DNA of 32,373 nt, taken from NCBI GenBank assembly GCA_017937655.1, contig JAGBDE010000025.1:1-32373 (forward strand), in the 5' to 3' direction. The stretch is from Clostridia bacterium. Lineage in GTDB: Bacteria; Bacillota; Clostridia; Christensenellales; Aristaeellaceae. The position numbers and the translations under genes were made by a program. Within the stretch, counting starts at the first letter, position 1. Every line of letters begins with the position of its first letter. Below are positions 7,142 through 14,795 of this stretch, one piece after another. Below the pieces are notes generated by a model. The model searched no databases. It was not told the origin of the DNA and saw nothing but the letters and a program-made list of their open reading frames with translations.

Positions 7142-7615
7142 TTATGCGCGGGTGATAAAATGCTGGATACCGCCGTCCAGACGGTGGATCTCGGTTTTCA
7201 GGAAATTCGGGTAAACGGTCACGTTTTGCAACTCCTCCAGGGGCAGCCAGCCAACCACCACCCGGCTGTTGTCCTTCTGGGGAACGAACGCCCCCTCCGG
7301 TATGACAGAATCATCATCCGATTCCACCAGATAATAGAAGGAAATGTTGTGGGTCAGGCGGCCGTTCCATTCCCAGAAGCACTCCTCGCTCCAAAGCATG
7401 CGGCTGATGCGGATGGGAATGCCGGTTTCCTCGGAAAATTCGCGGCTGAGGGCGCTTTCCAGGGTTTCGCCCACTTGCACATGCCCGCCGGGCAAAGCGT
7501 ACTCGCTGCCGTCTGCGTCACGCTGCACCAGGATCTTGCCGTCCCTGACCAGCACCGCCGCCACCCGGAGATCGCAGGTGAATTCCTCTGTTTGGAATAT
7601 CCAGTCTTTGTTCAT
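7142..7615 (-). CDS. NUDIX hydrolase
   Basis: The 157-residue protein has a clear Nudix box: GGHVQVGETLESALSREF continuing into SEETGI, which fits GX5EX7REUXEEXGU. An N-terminal strand, VAAVLVRDGKILVQRD, precedes it. These enzymes cleave nucleoside diphosphates linked to another moiety, with Mg2+ bound by the box glutamates; the substrate is not predictable here. ATG at 7615 follows GGGAGGA. The upstream esterase gene ends only 11 nt before it, so the two are almost certainly one transcript. Confidence 0.9.
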   Translation of the reverse strand: MNKDWIFQTEEFTCDLRVAAVLVRDGKILVQRDADGSEYALPGGHVQVGETLESALSREFSEETGIPIRISRMLWSEECFWEWNGRLTHNISFYYLVESDDDSVIPEGAFVPQKDNSRVVVGWLPLEELQNVTVYPNFLKTEIHRLDGGIQHFITRA

Positions 7616-7626
7616 GGGATCCTCCC

Positions 7627-8700
7627 TTATTTCAACAGTTTGACCAGCGCCTTGGCAATCTTCTTATGGGCCAGGATGCCGGGATGGAACCGGGAACCCA
7701 TGCAGCGGCCGCCGAAGCTCTCGAAATCAAAGGGGCAGGCGAAGGTGACGTCCAGGCCGGCGTCCTTTGCCCGGGCGACGGCCTTCTGCAGGCATTCTGC
7801 AATGGGGCCGCTGCTGATGAAGGACAGCCACACAAGCCGGGCCTCGGGGTTGACTTCGTGCAGATGCAGCAGGAAGTTGAAGCAGGTGTTTTCGTACAGC
7901 TGGCGGCCTTCGGGAGAATTGTCCAGCTTGTGGGCCGCGCCGGTGACCGGGTCGATGTAGGGGTCGCTGCGCATGGCGTTGGAGTCGTTGGCGCCCAGGG
8001 CCACCACCACGGTATCGGGCTGGAAGGAGAAGTCGTAGGGCTTTTCCACGCCCTGGTTTTCCGCGCCGTTGGCCAAAACGCCGCAGATTTGGTCATAAAC
8101 CCGGGGAATGTTGCCCTCGGGCCGATTGTCAAAGCTGCAATATGCGCCCCAGCCGCTCTGGGAAATGACCTGATACTGGGCCTTCAGGCCGTCGGCGGTC
8201 ATGCGGGCGTAGTTGTCCGCTGCGCAGAAGCACATGGGAACCCACTCATTGAAGCTGATCGGGCCCCGGCCGCCCTCGCCGCTGGTGATGCTGTCGCCGA
8301 TGAACTCAATGCGCCGCTTCACCTTGGGCAGGGGATGGAACTGGCCGTCGGTGCGGAGGCGCAGGATGGTGGGGCTGGCGGTGGGGTCGCCCTCGAAGGG
8401 CTGGGTCTCCTTGATGATGTGCACCCGGTGCTTGGTGTTTTTGTCCAGGTTCAGGAACACGTTGTACCAGTGCTTGCCGGGAATGGGGCTGAAGGTCTGG
8501 GCCCGGAGGCCGTCCACCTCAAAGGACAAATAGGGCTTCTGGCTGTTGTACTGGCAGACGATTTCCACCTCCAGCTTGCTGGCGGAAAGGAGCATCTCCG
8601 CATTGGCGGAGCTCCAGTGCATGGGAAAGCCCTGCTGGGTCATGTCAAAACGTCCGGAAAGGCGGACTTCGTCCAGGTTGCGGATATCGTAAGTTTTCAT
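7627..8700 (-). CDS. CE2-like SGNH/GDSL esterase (probable carbohydrate acetylesterase)
   Basis: The start is taken at ATG 8700 (MKTYDIRN), 9 nt after AGGAGG; an ATG two codons earlier is only 3 nt from it. Residues 1 to about 125 form a beta-rich N-terminal domain with the pattern seen in CE2 esterases. The C-terminal domain has SGNH blocks: IEFIGDSITSG (Ser137), SQSGWGAY, VVALGANDSN and SRFHPG (His). The residue three before the His, normally Asp, is Ser, so a Ser-His dyad is likely, as reported for some CE2 members. No signal peptide is present, so it acts in the cytoplasm. With GH130 genes nearby, deacetylation of manno-oligosaccharides is a reasonable inference. It is cotranscribed with the NUDIX gene. 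Confidence 0.75.
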   Translation of the reverse strand: MKTYDIRNLDEVRLSGRFDMTQQGFPMHWSSANAEMLLSASKLEVEIVCQYNSQKPYLSFEVDGLRAQTFSPIPGKHWYNVFLNLDKNTKHRVHIIKETQPFEGDPTASPTILRLRTDGQFHPLPKVKRRIEFIGDSITSGEGGRGPISFNEWVPMCFCAADNYARMTADGLKAQYQVISQSGWGAYCSFDNRPEGNIPRVYDQICGVLANGAENQGVEKPYDFSFQPDTVVVALGANDSNAMRSDPYIDPVTGAAHKLDNSPEGRQLYENTCFNFLLHLHEVNPEARLVWLSFISSGPIAECLQKAVARAKDAGLDVTFACPFDFESFGGRCMGSRFHPGILAHKKIAKALVKLLK

Positions 8701-8727
8701 TTGCATCGGCCTCCTTTGGTTAAGGCA

Positions 8728-8756
8728 ATTGTACTCTCTTTGCACAGAAATAACAA
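8728..8756 (-). promoter_or_regulatory. Promoter of the esterase-NUDIX operon
   Basis: On the minus strand: TTGTTA (8756-8751), a 17-bp spacer and TACAAT (8733-8728), placing the start of transcription about 20-25 nt before the ATG at 8700. It stands back to back with the promoter of the DUF1294 gene. Confidence 0.5.
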
Positions 8757-8771
8757 GGGCGAAATCCATGG

Positions 8772-8800
8772 ATGACAAACAGGTTATTTTCGTGTACAAT
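8772..8800 (+). promoter_or_regulatory. Promoter of the DUF1294 gene
   Basis: ATGACA at 8772-8777, a 17-bp spacer and TACAAT at 8795-8800, 34 bp before the ATG at 8835. Confidence 0.55.
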
Positions 8801-8834
8801 AGGAACAAACCAAAGAAGAAAGGTTGATTTTCCG

Positions 8835-9131
8835 ATGGATAACAAGCTGATCATCGTGCTGGTTGCCCTGGTGATTTTGGTCATCACCAACGCCATTTCC
8901 TTCATCCTGATGGCCCACGACAAGAACTGCGCCAAGAAGGGCAAGTGGCGCGTGCCGGAAGCCACCCTGTTCATCGCCACCGCATGCTTTGGCGGCCTGG
9001 GCGGCGTGCTGGGCATGCAGCTGCTGCGTCACAAGACCCAGCACTGGTACTTCAAACTGTTCTTCCCCCTGATGCTGGCTGTGCAGGTCATCCTGCTGGC
9101 TGCCGGCCTGTATTTCTTCATTCTGAAGTAA
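8835..9131 (+). CDS. DUF1294 family small membrane protein
   Basis: The 98-residue protein has an N-terminal helix (IIVLVALVILVITNAISFIL), then the family pattern 'DK..AK..KWRVPE' followed by GGLGGVLGM and LRHKTQHWYF. A final helix near the C-terminus ends in FFILK. This order matches DUF1294 proteins, whose function is unknown. An upstream in-frame codon at 8772 overlaps the promoter, so ATG 8835 with AAAGG about 11 nt before it is chosen. It is a single-gene unit with its own promoter and terminator. Confidence 0.8.
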   Translation: MDNKLIIVLVALVILVITNAISFILMAHDKNCAKKGKWRVPEATLFIATACFGGLGGVLGMQLLRHKTQHWYFKLFFPLMLAVQVILLAAGLYFFILK

Positions 9132-9140
9132 CAAACCCAC

Positions 9141-9180
9141 AAAACGACGGCGCGTCCATGGCGGATGCGCCGTCGTTTTT
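9141..9180. terminator. Strong bidirectional terminator
   Basis: AAAACGACGGCGC pairs with GCGCCGTCGTTTT, and the stem continues inward through a G-T wobble into TCC/GGA, giving about 17 bp around a 5-nt loop. Ts follow on the plus strand and on the minus strand alike. It separates the DUF1294 gene from the convergent DUF3795 gene. Confidence 0.85.
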
Positions 9181-9192
9181 GTATTGTGATGT

Positions 9193-9450
9193 TTATTGGT
9201 CCTCGTCCTTCCATTTGAGCAAATTGGCCATGCGGTTGGGATTGTGACCGTTGGCAATGAACTCCGTCAGGTTTTGGCAGGGAAGCTCTTTGCACTGGCC
9301 GCAATGCTGAAAACCTTTGGAGGCGGCGCATTGGTAGATGTCACACTCGCCCCAGAAAATCTTGCCGTTTTGGTTGTGACAGCCGCCGCAATGGAATTTG
9401 TCTTTGAACTGGCAGGCAGAGCAATCCGTTCCACATTTTCCCTTGATCAT
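9193..9450 (-). CDS. DUF3795-like cysteine-rich small protein
   Basis: The 85-residue protein begins MIKGKCGTDCSACQF and has ordered cysteine pairs: CGTDCSAC, CGGC, CDIYQC, CGQCKELPC. This is the pattern of DUF3795 proteins, which are likely to bind zinc or an iron-sulfur cluster; no activity is established. ATG 9450 follows AAAGGAGA. It lies 33 nt after the large TIM-barrel gene on the same strand, so it is probably the last gene of that leftward transcript. Confidence 0.75.
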   Translation of the reverse strand: MIKGKCGTDCSACQFKDKFHCGGCHNQNGKIFWGECDIYQCAASKGFQHCGQCKELPCQNLTEFIANGHNPNRMANLLKWKDEDQ

Positions 9451-9483
9451 GGTAGTTCTCCTTTATAGAAAGAAAGTGGAAAG

Positions 9484-11241
9484 TCAGTCCACAACCTCCA
9501 GGAAAGTCAGGCTGCCTGCGCCCACGGGAATGGGGAAACAGTACTCCTGTGGTTCGGGGATGACGGTGGTGGCGTCGGCCATGTGGGAAGGAAGGTCCAG
9601 AGCCAGGCGTTCGGTATAGAGGACACCGGTCTCCAGGTTGCGCAGGCCCTTGCATTCACCCCGGACGATCACGTCCACCACGTCGCCCATGGGATTATAG
9701 GACTGGAGGGCGTAGCGGCCGTTGTCGTAGGCTATGAAGCTGTGCTTGCCGTCGCCGGCAATGTACACACGCTGGCCCATGCTGATGTGCTTTGCGATGC
9801 ACTTCCAGACCTCCTTGGGCAGCTTGTAGAGGTCGGCGAAGTTTTCCGGCACGTTGAGGATGAACAGCCGGCCCTTGCCGTAGCAATCTTCGGTCATGAG
9901 GGGGAAATTGTGCTCTCCGGCAATGATGCTGATGTCGCTGCTGGTGGCGTTGGTCTTGTAGTTCAGGATCTCAAACAGCAGCTTTTCATCGCCCTTGGCA
10001 AAGCGGGTGGAGTTGCGATAGTTGTAGGGGGCCACCATGTATTCCTGGCCCAGCACGTGGCGGTGGGTCAGGCGGACGGAGGTCATGTCCTTGATGCCCT
10101 TGTCATAGCACTGACGGAAGAAGCCGGTGGTGATGACAGCGTTGCCGCCGCGGCGCACGTAGCTTTCCAGCTTCTCCATGGCGGTTTCGTCGCAGGAGGA
10201 GCTTTCCGTCAGGAGCACCACGGGAGCGTTTTCGTCAAAGTAGGGGGAAGGCTCCACGGCGATGCCGCCCATGCCCAGGTAGTTGTACAGCTGATCCTCG
10301 CCGTCGCCGTCGAAGGGTTCCCAGGCGGCCACGCCGATGGGGTTGCCCAGCAGGCTGATCATCCGGTCCACGCGGGCAAGTTCATGGCCCAGGGGCGGCA
10401 GGAACATGGTGTTTTCCAGCACGGAGAAGTTGAACAGCATCAGCTCTTTGGCCTTTGCCAGCATGGTCATGTTGGCCTGTTCCAGGTAATAGTTCAGGTT
10501 GGCGAAGGAGCCAAAGGGGTCGATCCATCCGCCGCCGTTCCGGCCGGGGGCGGTGTTTTCCATCAGACGGATGATGGAATAGGAAAGATACCGCTGCAGA
10601 TGCTGAGCGGAATAGATGGCGTCCCGGGTCTCGGTGCCGGTATAGACCATATCGAAGATATCCTTCTGCTTGCCGGGATTGTAGCCGCACTCCTGGTAGC
10701 TTTCGTACCAGTTGGGGTACTTGATGATGAAGTTGGTCTTGGGGTTGACCCGCTTGGCTTCGTCCACGATCACATGGGCAAAGTCCTCCATCAGCTTCAG
10801 CCGGTATTCCTTCCAGCTCTGCTTGCCCTTGGCCTCGATGCACATGTCGCAGGTGCAGCTGGTGAAGAAGAAGTCGTCCAGGATGATTTCGTCAAACACA
10901 GAGGCAATGTCACGAACGATCTGCAGGTACTTTTCCCGGTGAGCGGGATCGGTGTAGCAGAAGGTATCGTAATAGCTGGGCTTGCGCTGGCCGTTGACCA
11001 GCACGGTGGAGGTAATGCCGCCGGAGGTCTCGATGCCGTTTTTCTCAAACAAGGCCTTGACAGCACGAAGTTTTTCCACAGGAATGTCCACCAAGCCGCG
11101 ATGGTTTTCGATGTAGACCTTATCCAGGTGCACGTAGTGCTTGTAGTAGTCGATGGCCTTCTGGATCTCTTTCTCGGTGGCCTTTTCAAGATAGTAAGCA
11201 TAGACGTAAGCAGCCAGTTTAAAGTTCTTGTAAGAATCCAT
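9484..11241 (-). CDS. Unrecognised (beta/alpha)8-type protein with GATase-like domain, putative carbohydrate enzyme
   Basis: The 585-residue protein starts at ATG 11241, 9 nt after AGGAGG. Alternating strand-like segments suggest a TIM barrel: LAAYVYAYYL, KVYIENHRG, GIETSGGITSTV, DEIILDDFFFTSCTCDMC, NFIIKYPNW, DMVYTGTETRD and ELMLFNFSVLENT. Acidic residues at strand ends (Glu in YIENHRG, Asp-Asp in ILDDFFF) are candidate catalysts. A CxCxxC motif follows the LDD strand. After about residue 330, APVVLLTESSSCDE and LESYVRRGGNAVITTGFF resemble the glutamine-amidotransferase-like domain of GH42-type enzymes. There is no signal peptide. It is divergent from the LacI-type regulator and has a LacI-type palindrome in its promoter, so it belongs to the oligosaccharide pathway by context. 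I do not recognise the family. Confidence 0.6.
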   Translation of the reverse strand: MDSYKNFKLAAYVYAYYLEKATEKEIQKAIDYYKHYVHLDKVYIENHRGLVDIPVEKLRAVKALFEKNGIETSGGITSTVLVNGQRKPSYYDTFCYTDPAHREKYLQIVRDIASVFDEIILDDFFFTSCTCDMCIEAKGKQSWKEYRLKLMEDFAHVIVDEAKRVNPKTNFIIKYPNWYESYQECGYNPGKQKDIFDMVYTGTETRDAIYSAQHLQRYLSYSIIRLMENTAPGRNGGGWIDPFGSFANLNYYLEQANMTMLAKAKELMLFNFSVLENTMFLPPLGHELARVDRMISLLGNPIGVAAWEPFDGDGEDQLYNYLGMGGIAVEPSPYFDENAPVVLLTESSSCDETAMEKLESYVRRGGNAVITTGFFRQCYDKGIKDMTSVRLTHRHVLGQEYMVAPYNYRNSTRFAKGDEKLLFEILNYKTNATSSDISIIAGEHNFPLMTEDCYGKGRLFILNVPENFADLYKLPKEVWKCIAKHISMGQRVYIAGDGKHSFIAYDNGRYALQSYNPMGDVVDVIVRGECKGLRNLETGVLYTERLALDLPSHMADATTVIPEPQEYCFPIPVGAGSLTFLEVVD

Positions 11242-11278
11242 AAATATGAGCCTCCTTGGGCTTTTTTTGATTTGCTTC

Positions 11279-11307
11279 ATGGTATCACGAAAACGTTATC
11301 GTGTCAA
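11279..11307 (-). promoter_or_regulatory. Promoter of the TIM-barrel gene
   Basis: On the minus strand: TTGACA (11307-11302), a 17-bp spacer and TACCAT (11284-11279). The start of transcription would lie about 30 nt upstream of the ATG at 11241. Confidence 0.65.
11286..11303. promoter_or_regulatory. LacI-type operator
   Basis: CACGAAAACGTTATCGTG is an 18-bp palindrome with one mismatched pair and a central CG, the form bound by LacI/GalR-family dimers. It fills the spacer of the leftward promoter and overlaps the last base of its -35 and lies next to the -10. The adjacent, divergent LacI-type gene is the obvious candidate repressor. I see no second copy at the rightward promoter. Confidence 0.75.
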
Positions 11308-11391
11308 TGGAGCAACAGATGTTTTTTTTCATGCAAATTAACAGTAACTTAAATAAAGTTTCTTAAATAATTTCTTGACTTGCATATGCTA

Positions 11392-11420
11392 TTGACAGTT
11401 TTGCAAAGAATTGGTATATT
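11392..11420 (+). promoter_or_regulatory. Promoter of the regulator-GH130 operon
   Basis: TTGACA at 11392-11397, a 17-bp spacer and TATATT at 11415-11420, 42 bp before the ATG of the regulator at 11463. Confidence 0.75.
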
Positions 11421-11462
11421 AACAATAAAGTAACCATTAATCAAAAGAAAGGAAGATGGCTA

Positions 11463-12464
11463 ATGAGTGGCGTAACAATGCGTGATATTGGCAAAAAAGC
11501 TGGAGTCAGCGCTGTTACCGTATCCAAGGCGCTGGCGGGGAAAACCGGCGTCAGCGAGGAAATGCGTCAGAAAATCATCCGCATTGCGGACGAAATGGGC
11601 TATGTGAACCCCCTGACGGTGCAGGCCGCCGAGCGGCGGGCGCTGGACGTGGGCATTCTGGTGCCGGAGCATTTCTTTGGCAAGGATTCCTACTACGCCA
11701 TGTTCTATAAGCAGCTGGTGCGCGCCCTGACGGAAGCCGGGCATTTTGTGCTGATGGAGATGGTCTCCCGGGAGGCGGAGGAAACCCTTTCACTGCCAAA
11801 CCTCCTCCGCAGCGATCACGCCGACGCCATCATCCTTCTGGGCGAGCCCAAGAAACAGTACCTCCGGATGGTGACCGCTTCCACTGTGCCCATCATCTAC
11901 CTGGACTTTTACGATGAAAAGGCCAGCGCGGACGCGGTGGTGGGGGACAACAGCTACGGCTGCTATCGCCTGACCAGCCACCTGATCAGGAACGGCCACA
12001 CGGATATCGGCTTTTTGGGCAATATCCATGCCACCAGCAGCATCATGGATCGCTACCTGGGCTACTACAAGGCCATGCTGTCCCACCGGCTGGACATCCG
12101 CCCGGAATGCATCGTCAGCGACCGGGACGACGAAAACGAACTGGCCCGTTTTGACCTTCCGGAAAAGCTGCCCTCTGCCTTCGTCTGCAACTGTGACGTG
12201 ATGGCCCGCCGGCTGATCCGCCAGCTGAAGGAGATGGGCATCCGGGTGCCGGAGGATGTATCCGTGGTGGGCTTTGACGACTATTCCAACGAGGGCGACG
12301 AAAGCCCCGCCCTGTCCACCTTCCGCATGGACAGTGAAGCCATGGTGCGCACCGCCGTGCGTCTGGTGGACGAACGCTGCTCCGGGGTGCAGAAGCCCTT
12401 TGGCCGCGTGGTGGTGGGCGGCACGCCCATTTATCGTGAATCTGAGATTCCCAAAGGTATTTAA
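11463..12464 (+). CDS. LacI/GalR-family transcriptional regulator
   Basis: The 333-residue protein has an N-terminal helix-turn-helix (MRDIGKKAGVSAVTVSKALA) and hinge, then a periplasmic-binding-protein-like effector domain starting near ALDVGILVPE. The C-terminal signature VSVVGFDDYSNEGDESPAL is typical of sugar-sensing members. It is likely to repress the divergent TIM-barrel gene through the palindrome at 11286-11303 and to be relieved by a sugar or oligosaccharide. It is the first gene of a rightward operon and is followed after 30 nt by the GH130 phosphorylase. AGGAAG supports ATG 11463. Confidence 0.93.
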   Translation: MSGVTMRDIGKKAGVSAVTVSKALAGKTGVSEEMRQKIIRIADEMGYVNPLTVQAAERRALDVGILVPEHFFGKDSYYAMFYKQLVRALTEAGHFVLMEMVSREAEETLSLPNLLRSDHADAIILLGEPKKQYLRMVTASTVPIIYLDFYDEKASADAVVGDNSYGCYRLTSHLIRNGHTDIGFLGNIHATSSIMDRYLGYYKAMLSHRLDIRPECIVSDRDDENELARFDLPEKLPSAFVCNCDVMARRLIRQLKEMGIRVPEDVSVVGFDDYSNEGDESPALSTFRMDSEAMVRTAVRLVDERCSGVQKPFGRVVVGGTPIYRESEIPKGI

Positions 12465-12494
12465 GCCTCTCATATAGGAAAGGAGATCATAATC

Positions 12495-13526
12495 ATGGAC
12501 AAGGTACGCATTCTGAACGCCGGTTCCCTCCCCAACATCCCCTGGCAGGATAAGCCCGCCGATCTGAAGACCGCCGCTCCCGTGTGGCGCTACACCGGCA
12601 ACCCCGTCATGGGCCGCAACCCCACTCCCGAAATCGCCCGCATTTTCAACTCCGCTGTGGCTCCCTGGGAGGATGGCTTCATTGCCGTGCTGCGCGGCGA
12701 GCAGGTCAACGGCGTGCCTTATGTGTACATCGGCCGTTCCAAGGACGGCATCCATTGGGATGTGGACCGTGAAAAGGTCCCCTTTGTGGACGATAAGGGC
12801 AATCCCAAGATGCCCCACTACGCCTACGATCCCCGCCTGGTGAAGGTGGACGATACCTACTACATCATCTGGTGCACGGATTTCTTCGGCGCCTCCATCG
12901 GCATGGCCAAGACCAAGGACTTCAAGACCTTCACCCGCATCGAAAATCCCTTCATTCCCTTCAACCGTAACGCCGTGCTCTTCCCTCGTAAGATCAATGG
13001 CATGTTCAAGATGATGTCCCGCCCCTCCGACTCCGGCCACACTCCCTTTGGCGACATCTTCGTTTCCGAGTCTCCTGACATGGAATACTGGGGACATCAC
13101 CGTCACGTGATGGGCCGCGGCTCCAAGTGGTGGGAGAGCGTAAAGATCGGCTCCGGCGCAGCTCCCATTGAAACCACCGAGGGCTGGCTGCTGTTCTACC
13201 ACGGCGTGGCCACCACCTGCAACGGCTTTGTGTACTCCATGGGCGGCGCCATCCTGGACATCAATGAGCCCAGCAAGGTGCTCTACCGCTGTGAGAACCA
13301 TCTGCTGACCCCCGAAGAGCCCTATGAGACCTGCGGTTTCGTGCCCAACGTGGTCTTCCCCTGCGCCACTCTGCAGGATGAAGACACCGGCCGCATCGCC
13401 ATCTACTACGGCGCTGCCGATACCAACGTGGGCCTGGCCTTCACCACCGTGGACGAGATCGTCGCCTACATCAAGGAGCATTCCGACCTCCAGTGGGGCG
13501 ATGACATTCCCGACGTAGACTATTGA
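12495..13526 (+). CDS. GH130 beta-mannoside phosphorylase (GH130_2-like)
   Basis: The 343-residue five-bladed propeller protein lacks a signal peptide. Family landmarks are RYTGNPVMGRNP near the start, FNSAV, HYAYDPRLVKVDDTYYI with the probable catalytic Asp112, IPFNRNAVLFP, and the phosphate/sugar-binding stretch GAAPIETTEGWLLFYHGV. GH130 enzymes phosphorolyse beta-1,4-mannosides to mannose 1-phosphate; GH130_2 members act on beta-1,4-manno-oligosaccharides. Subfamily placement is from overall pattern and pairing with the next gene. AGGAGA precedes ATG 12495. Confidence 0.85.
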   Translation: MDKVRILNAGSLPNIPWQDKPADLKTAAPVWRYTGNPVMGRNPTPEIARIFNSAVAPWEDGFIAVLRGEQVNGVPYVYIGRSKDGIHWDVDREKVPFVDDKGNPKMPHYAYDPRLVKVDDTYYIIWCTDFFGASIGMAKTKDFKTFTRIENPFIPFNRNAVLFPRKINGMFKMMSRPSDSGHTPFGDIFVSESPDMEYWGHHRHVMGRGSKWWESVKIGSGAAPIETTEGWLLFYHGVATTCNGFVYSMGGAILDINEPSKVLYRCENHLLTPEEPYETCGFVPNVVFPCATLQDEDTGRIAIYYGAADTNVGLAFTTVDEIVAYIKEHSDLQWGDDIPDVDY

Positions 13527-13540
13527 TTTTCAAGGAAAAG

Positions 13541-13570
13541 ACCGCCTGAGGGGCTTGCCTCTCCGGCGGC
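13541..13570 (+). other. Intercistronic hairpin between the two GH130 genes
   Basis: ACCGCCTGAGG and CCTCTCCGGCGGC form a GC-rich imperfect stem in the 84-nt gap, followed by CTTTCCTG rather than a T run. It may stabilise or help process the operon mRNA, or act as a weak partial terminator. Confidence 0.45.
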
Positions 13571-13610
13571 TTTCCTGCGCTTTGCACAACAAAAACAAAG
13601 GAGAATGCCT

Positions 13611-14783
13611 ATGCAGCCCCGTTCTTTTGCTTCCCTGATGGAAGCCTATGAGCGCCTCATCGCCCGGCCCAATCCGGTGAACGAGCATTTCTACAATGGC
13701 CTGTTTGACCGCTACCAGTATCCGGTTCTGACCCGGGAGCACATCCCGCCTTTCTGGATGTACGACGCCAACCCCGAAACCAACCCCTACATGATGCAGC
13801 GCCTGGGCGTGAACGCCACCCTGAACAGCGGCGCCATCAAGCTGAACGGCAAGTATTACATGGTGGTCCGCGTGGAAGGCATGGACCGCAAGAGCTTCTT
13901 TGCTGTGGCCGAGAGCGACAAGCCCACCGAGGGCTTCCGTTTCTGGGACTATCCCGTGGTTCTGCCGGACACCGAGCCCGACGAGACCAACGTCTACGAT
14001 ATCCGTCTGACCCAGCACGAGGACGGCTGGATCTACGGCGTGTTCTGCTCCGAGAGCAAGGACAAGACGGTGAACGATCTCAGCGCGGCCGTGGCGGCTG
14101 CGGGCATCGTCCGCACCAAGGATCTGAAGACCTGGGAGCGTCTGCCCAACCTGCGCACCCTGCGTTCTCCCCAGCAGCGCAACGTGGTGCTTCATCCCGA
14201 ATTCGTGGACGGCAAGTACGCCTTCTATACCCGCCCCATGGACGATTTCATCGAGACCGGCTCCGGTGGCGGCATCGGCTTCGGCCTGTGCGATGACATT
14301 ACCAACGCCGTCATCGACGAGGAGAAGATCATTAATCTGCGCCGCTACCATACCATCACCGAGAGCAAGAACGGCGCGGGCGCGGTTCCCATCAAGACCG
14401 ACAAGGGCTGGATTCACATCGCCCACGGTGTGCGCAACACCGCCGCCGGCCTGCGCTATGTGCTCTACGCCTTTGCCACCGATCTGAACGATCCCGCCAA
14501 GGTCATCGCCGAGCCCAGCGGCATGCTGCTGGGGCCCCTGGGCCATGAGCGTGTGGGCGACGTGAGCAATGTGGTCTTCACCAACGGCGCCATCGCCGAT
14601 GAGGACGGCCGCGTGTTCCTGTACTACGCCTCCTCCGATACCCGCATGCATGTGGCGGAAACCACCATCGACCGCCTGTGCGACTATGTGTTCAACACCC
14701 CCAAGGATCCCTACCGTTCTCCGGACTGCGTCAAGCAGCGCTGCGAGCTTATCCGCCGCAACCTGGAATTCCTTGGAAAATAA
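13611..14783 (+). CDS. GH130_1-type 4-O-beta-D-mannosyl-D-glucose phosphorylase
   Basis: The 390-residue protein starts at ATG 13611 ([22 protein letters not shown]), 7 nt after AGGAG; the ATG two codons earlier is too close. The opening and length match mannosylglucose phosphorylases. Asp130 in [14 protein letters not shown] corresponds by pattern to the catalytic Asp of characterised Bacteroides enzymes. Also visible are [46 protein letters not shown] and [14 protein letters not shown]. The reaction is mannosyl-glucose plus phosphate to mannose 1-phosphate plus glucose, in the cytoplasm. With the neighbouring GH130_2 protein it forms the pair known from gut mannan-utilisation loci. Confidence 0.88.
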   Translation: MQPRSFASLMEAYERLIARPNPVNEHFYNGLFDRYQYPVLTREHIPPFWMYDANPETNPYMMQRLGVNATLNSGAIKLNGKYYMVVRVEGMDRKSFFAVAESDKPTEGFRFWDYPVVLPDTEPDETNVYDIRLTQHEDGWIYGVFCSESKDKTVNDLSAAVAAAGIVRTKDLKTWERLPNLRTLRSPQQRNVVLHPEFVDGKYAFYTRPMDDFIETGSGGGIGFGLCDDITNAVIDEEKIINLRRYHTITESKNGAGAVPIKTDKGWIHIAHGVRNTAAGLRYVLYAFATDLNDPAKVIAEPSGMLLGPLGHERVGDVSNVVFTNGAIADEDGRVFLYYASSDTRMHVAETTIDRLCDYVFNTPKDPYRSPDCVKQRCELIRRNLEFLGK

Positions 14784-14795
14784 GGAGAAATGAAT

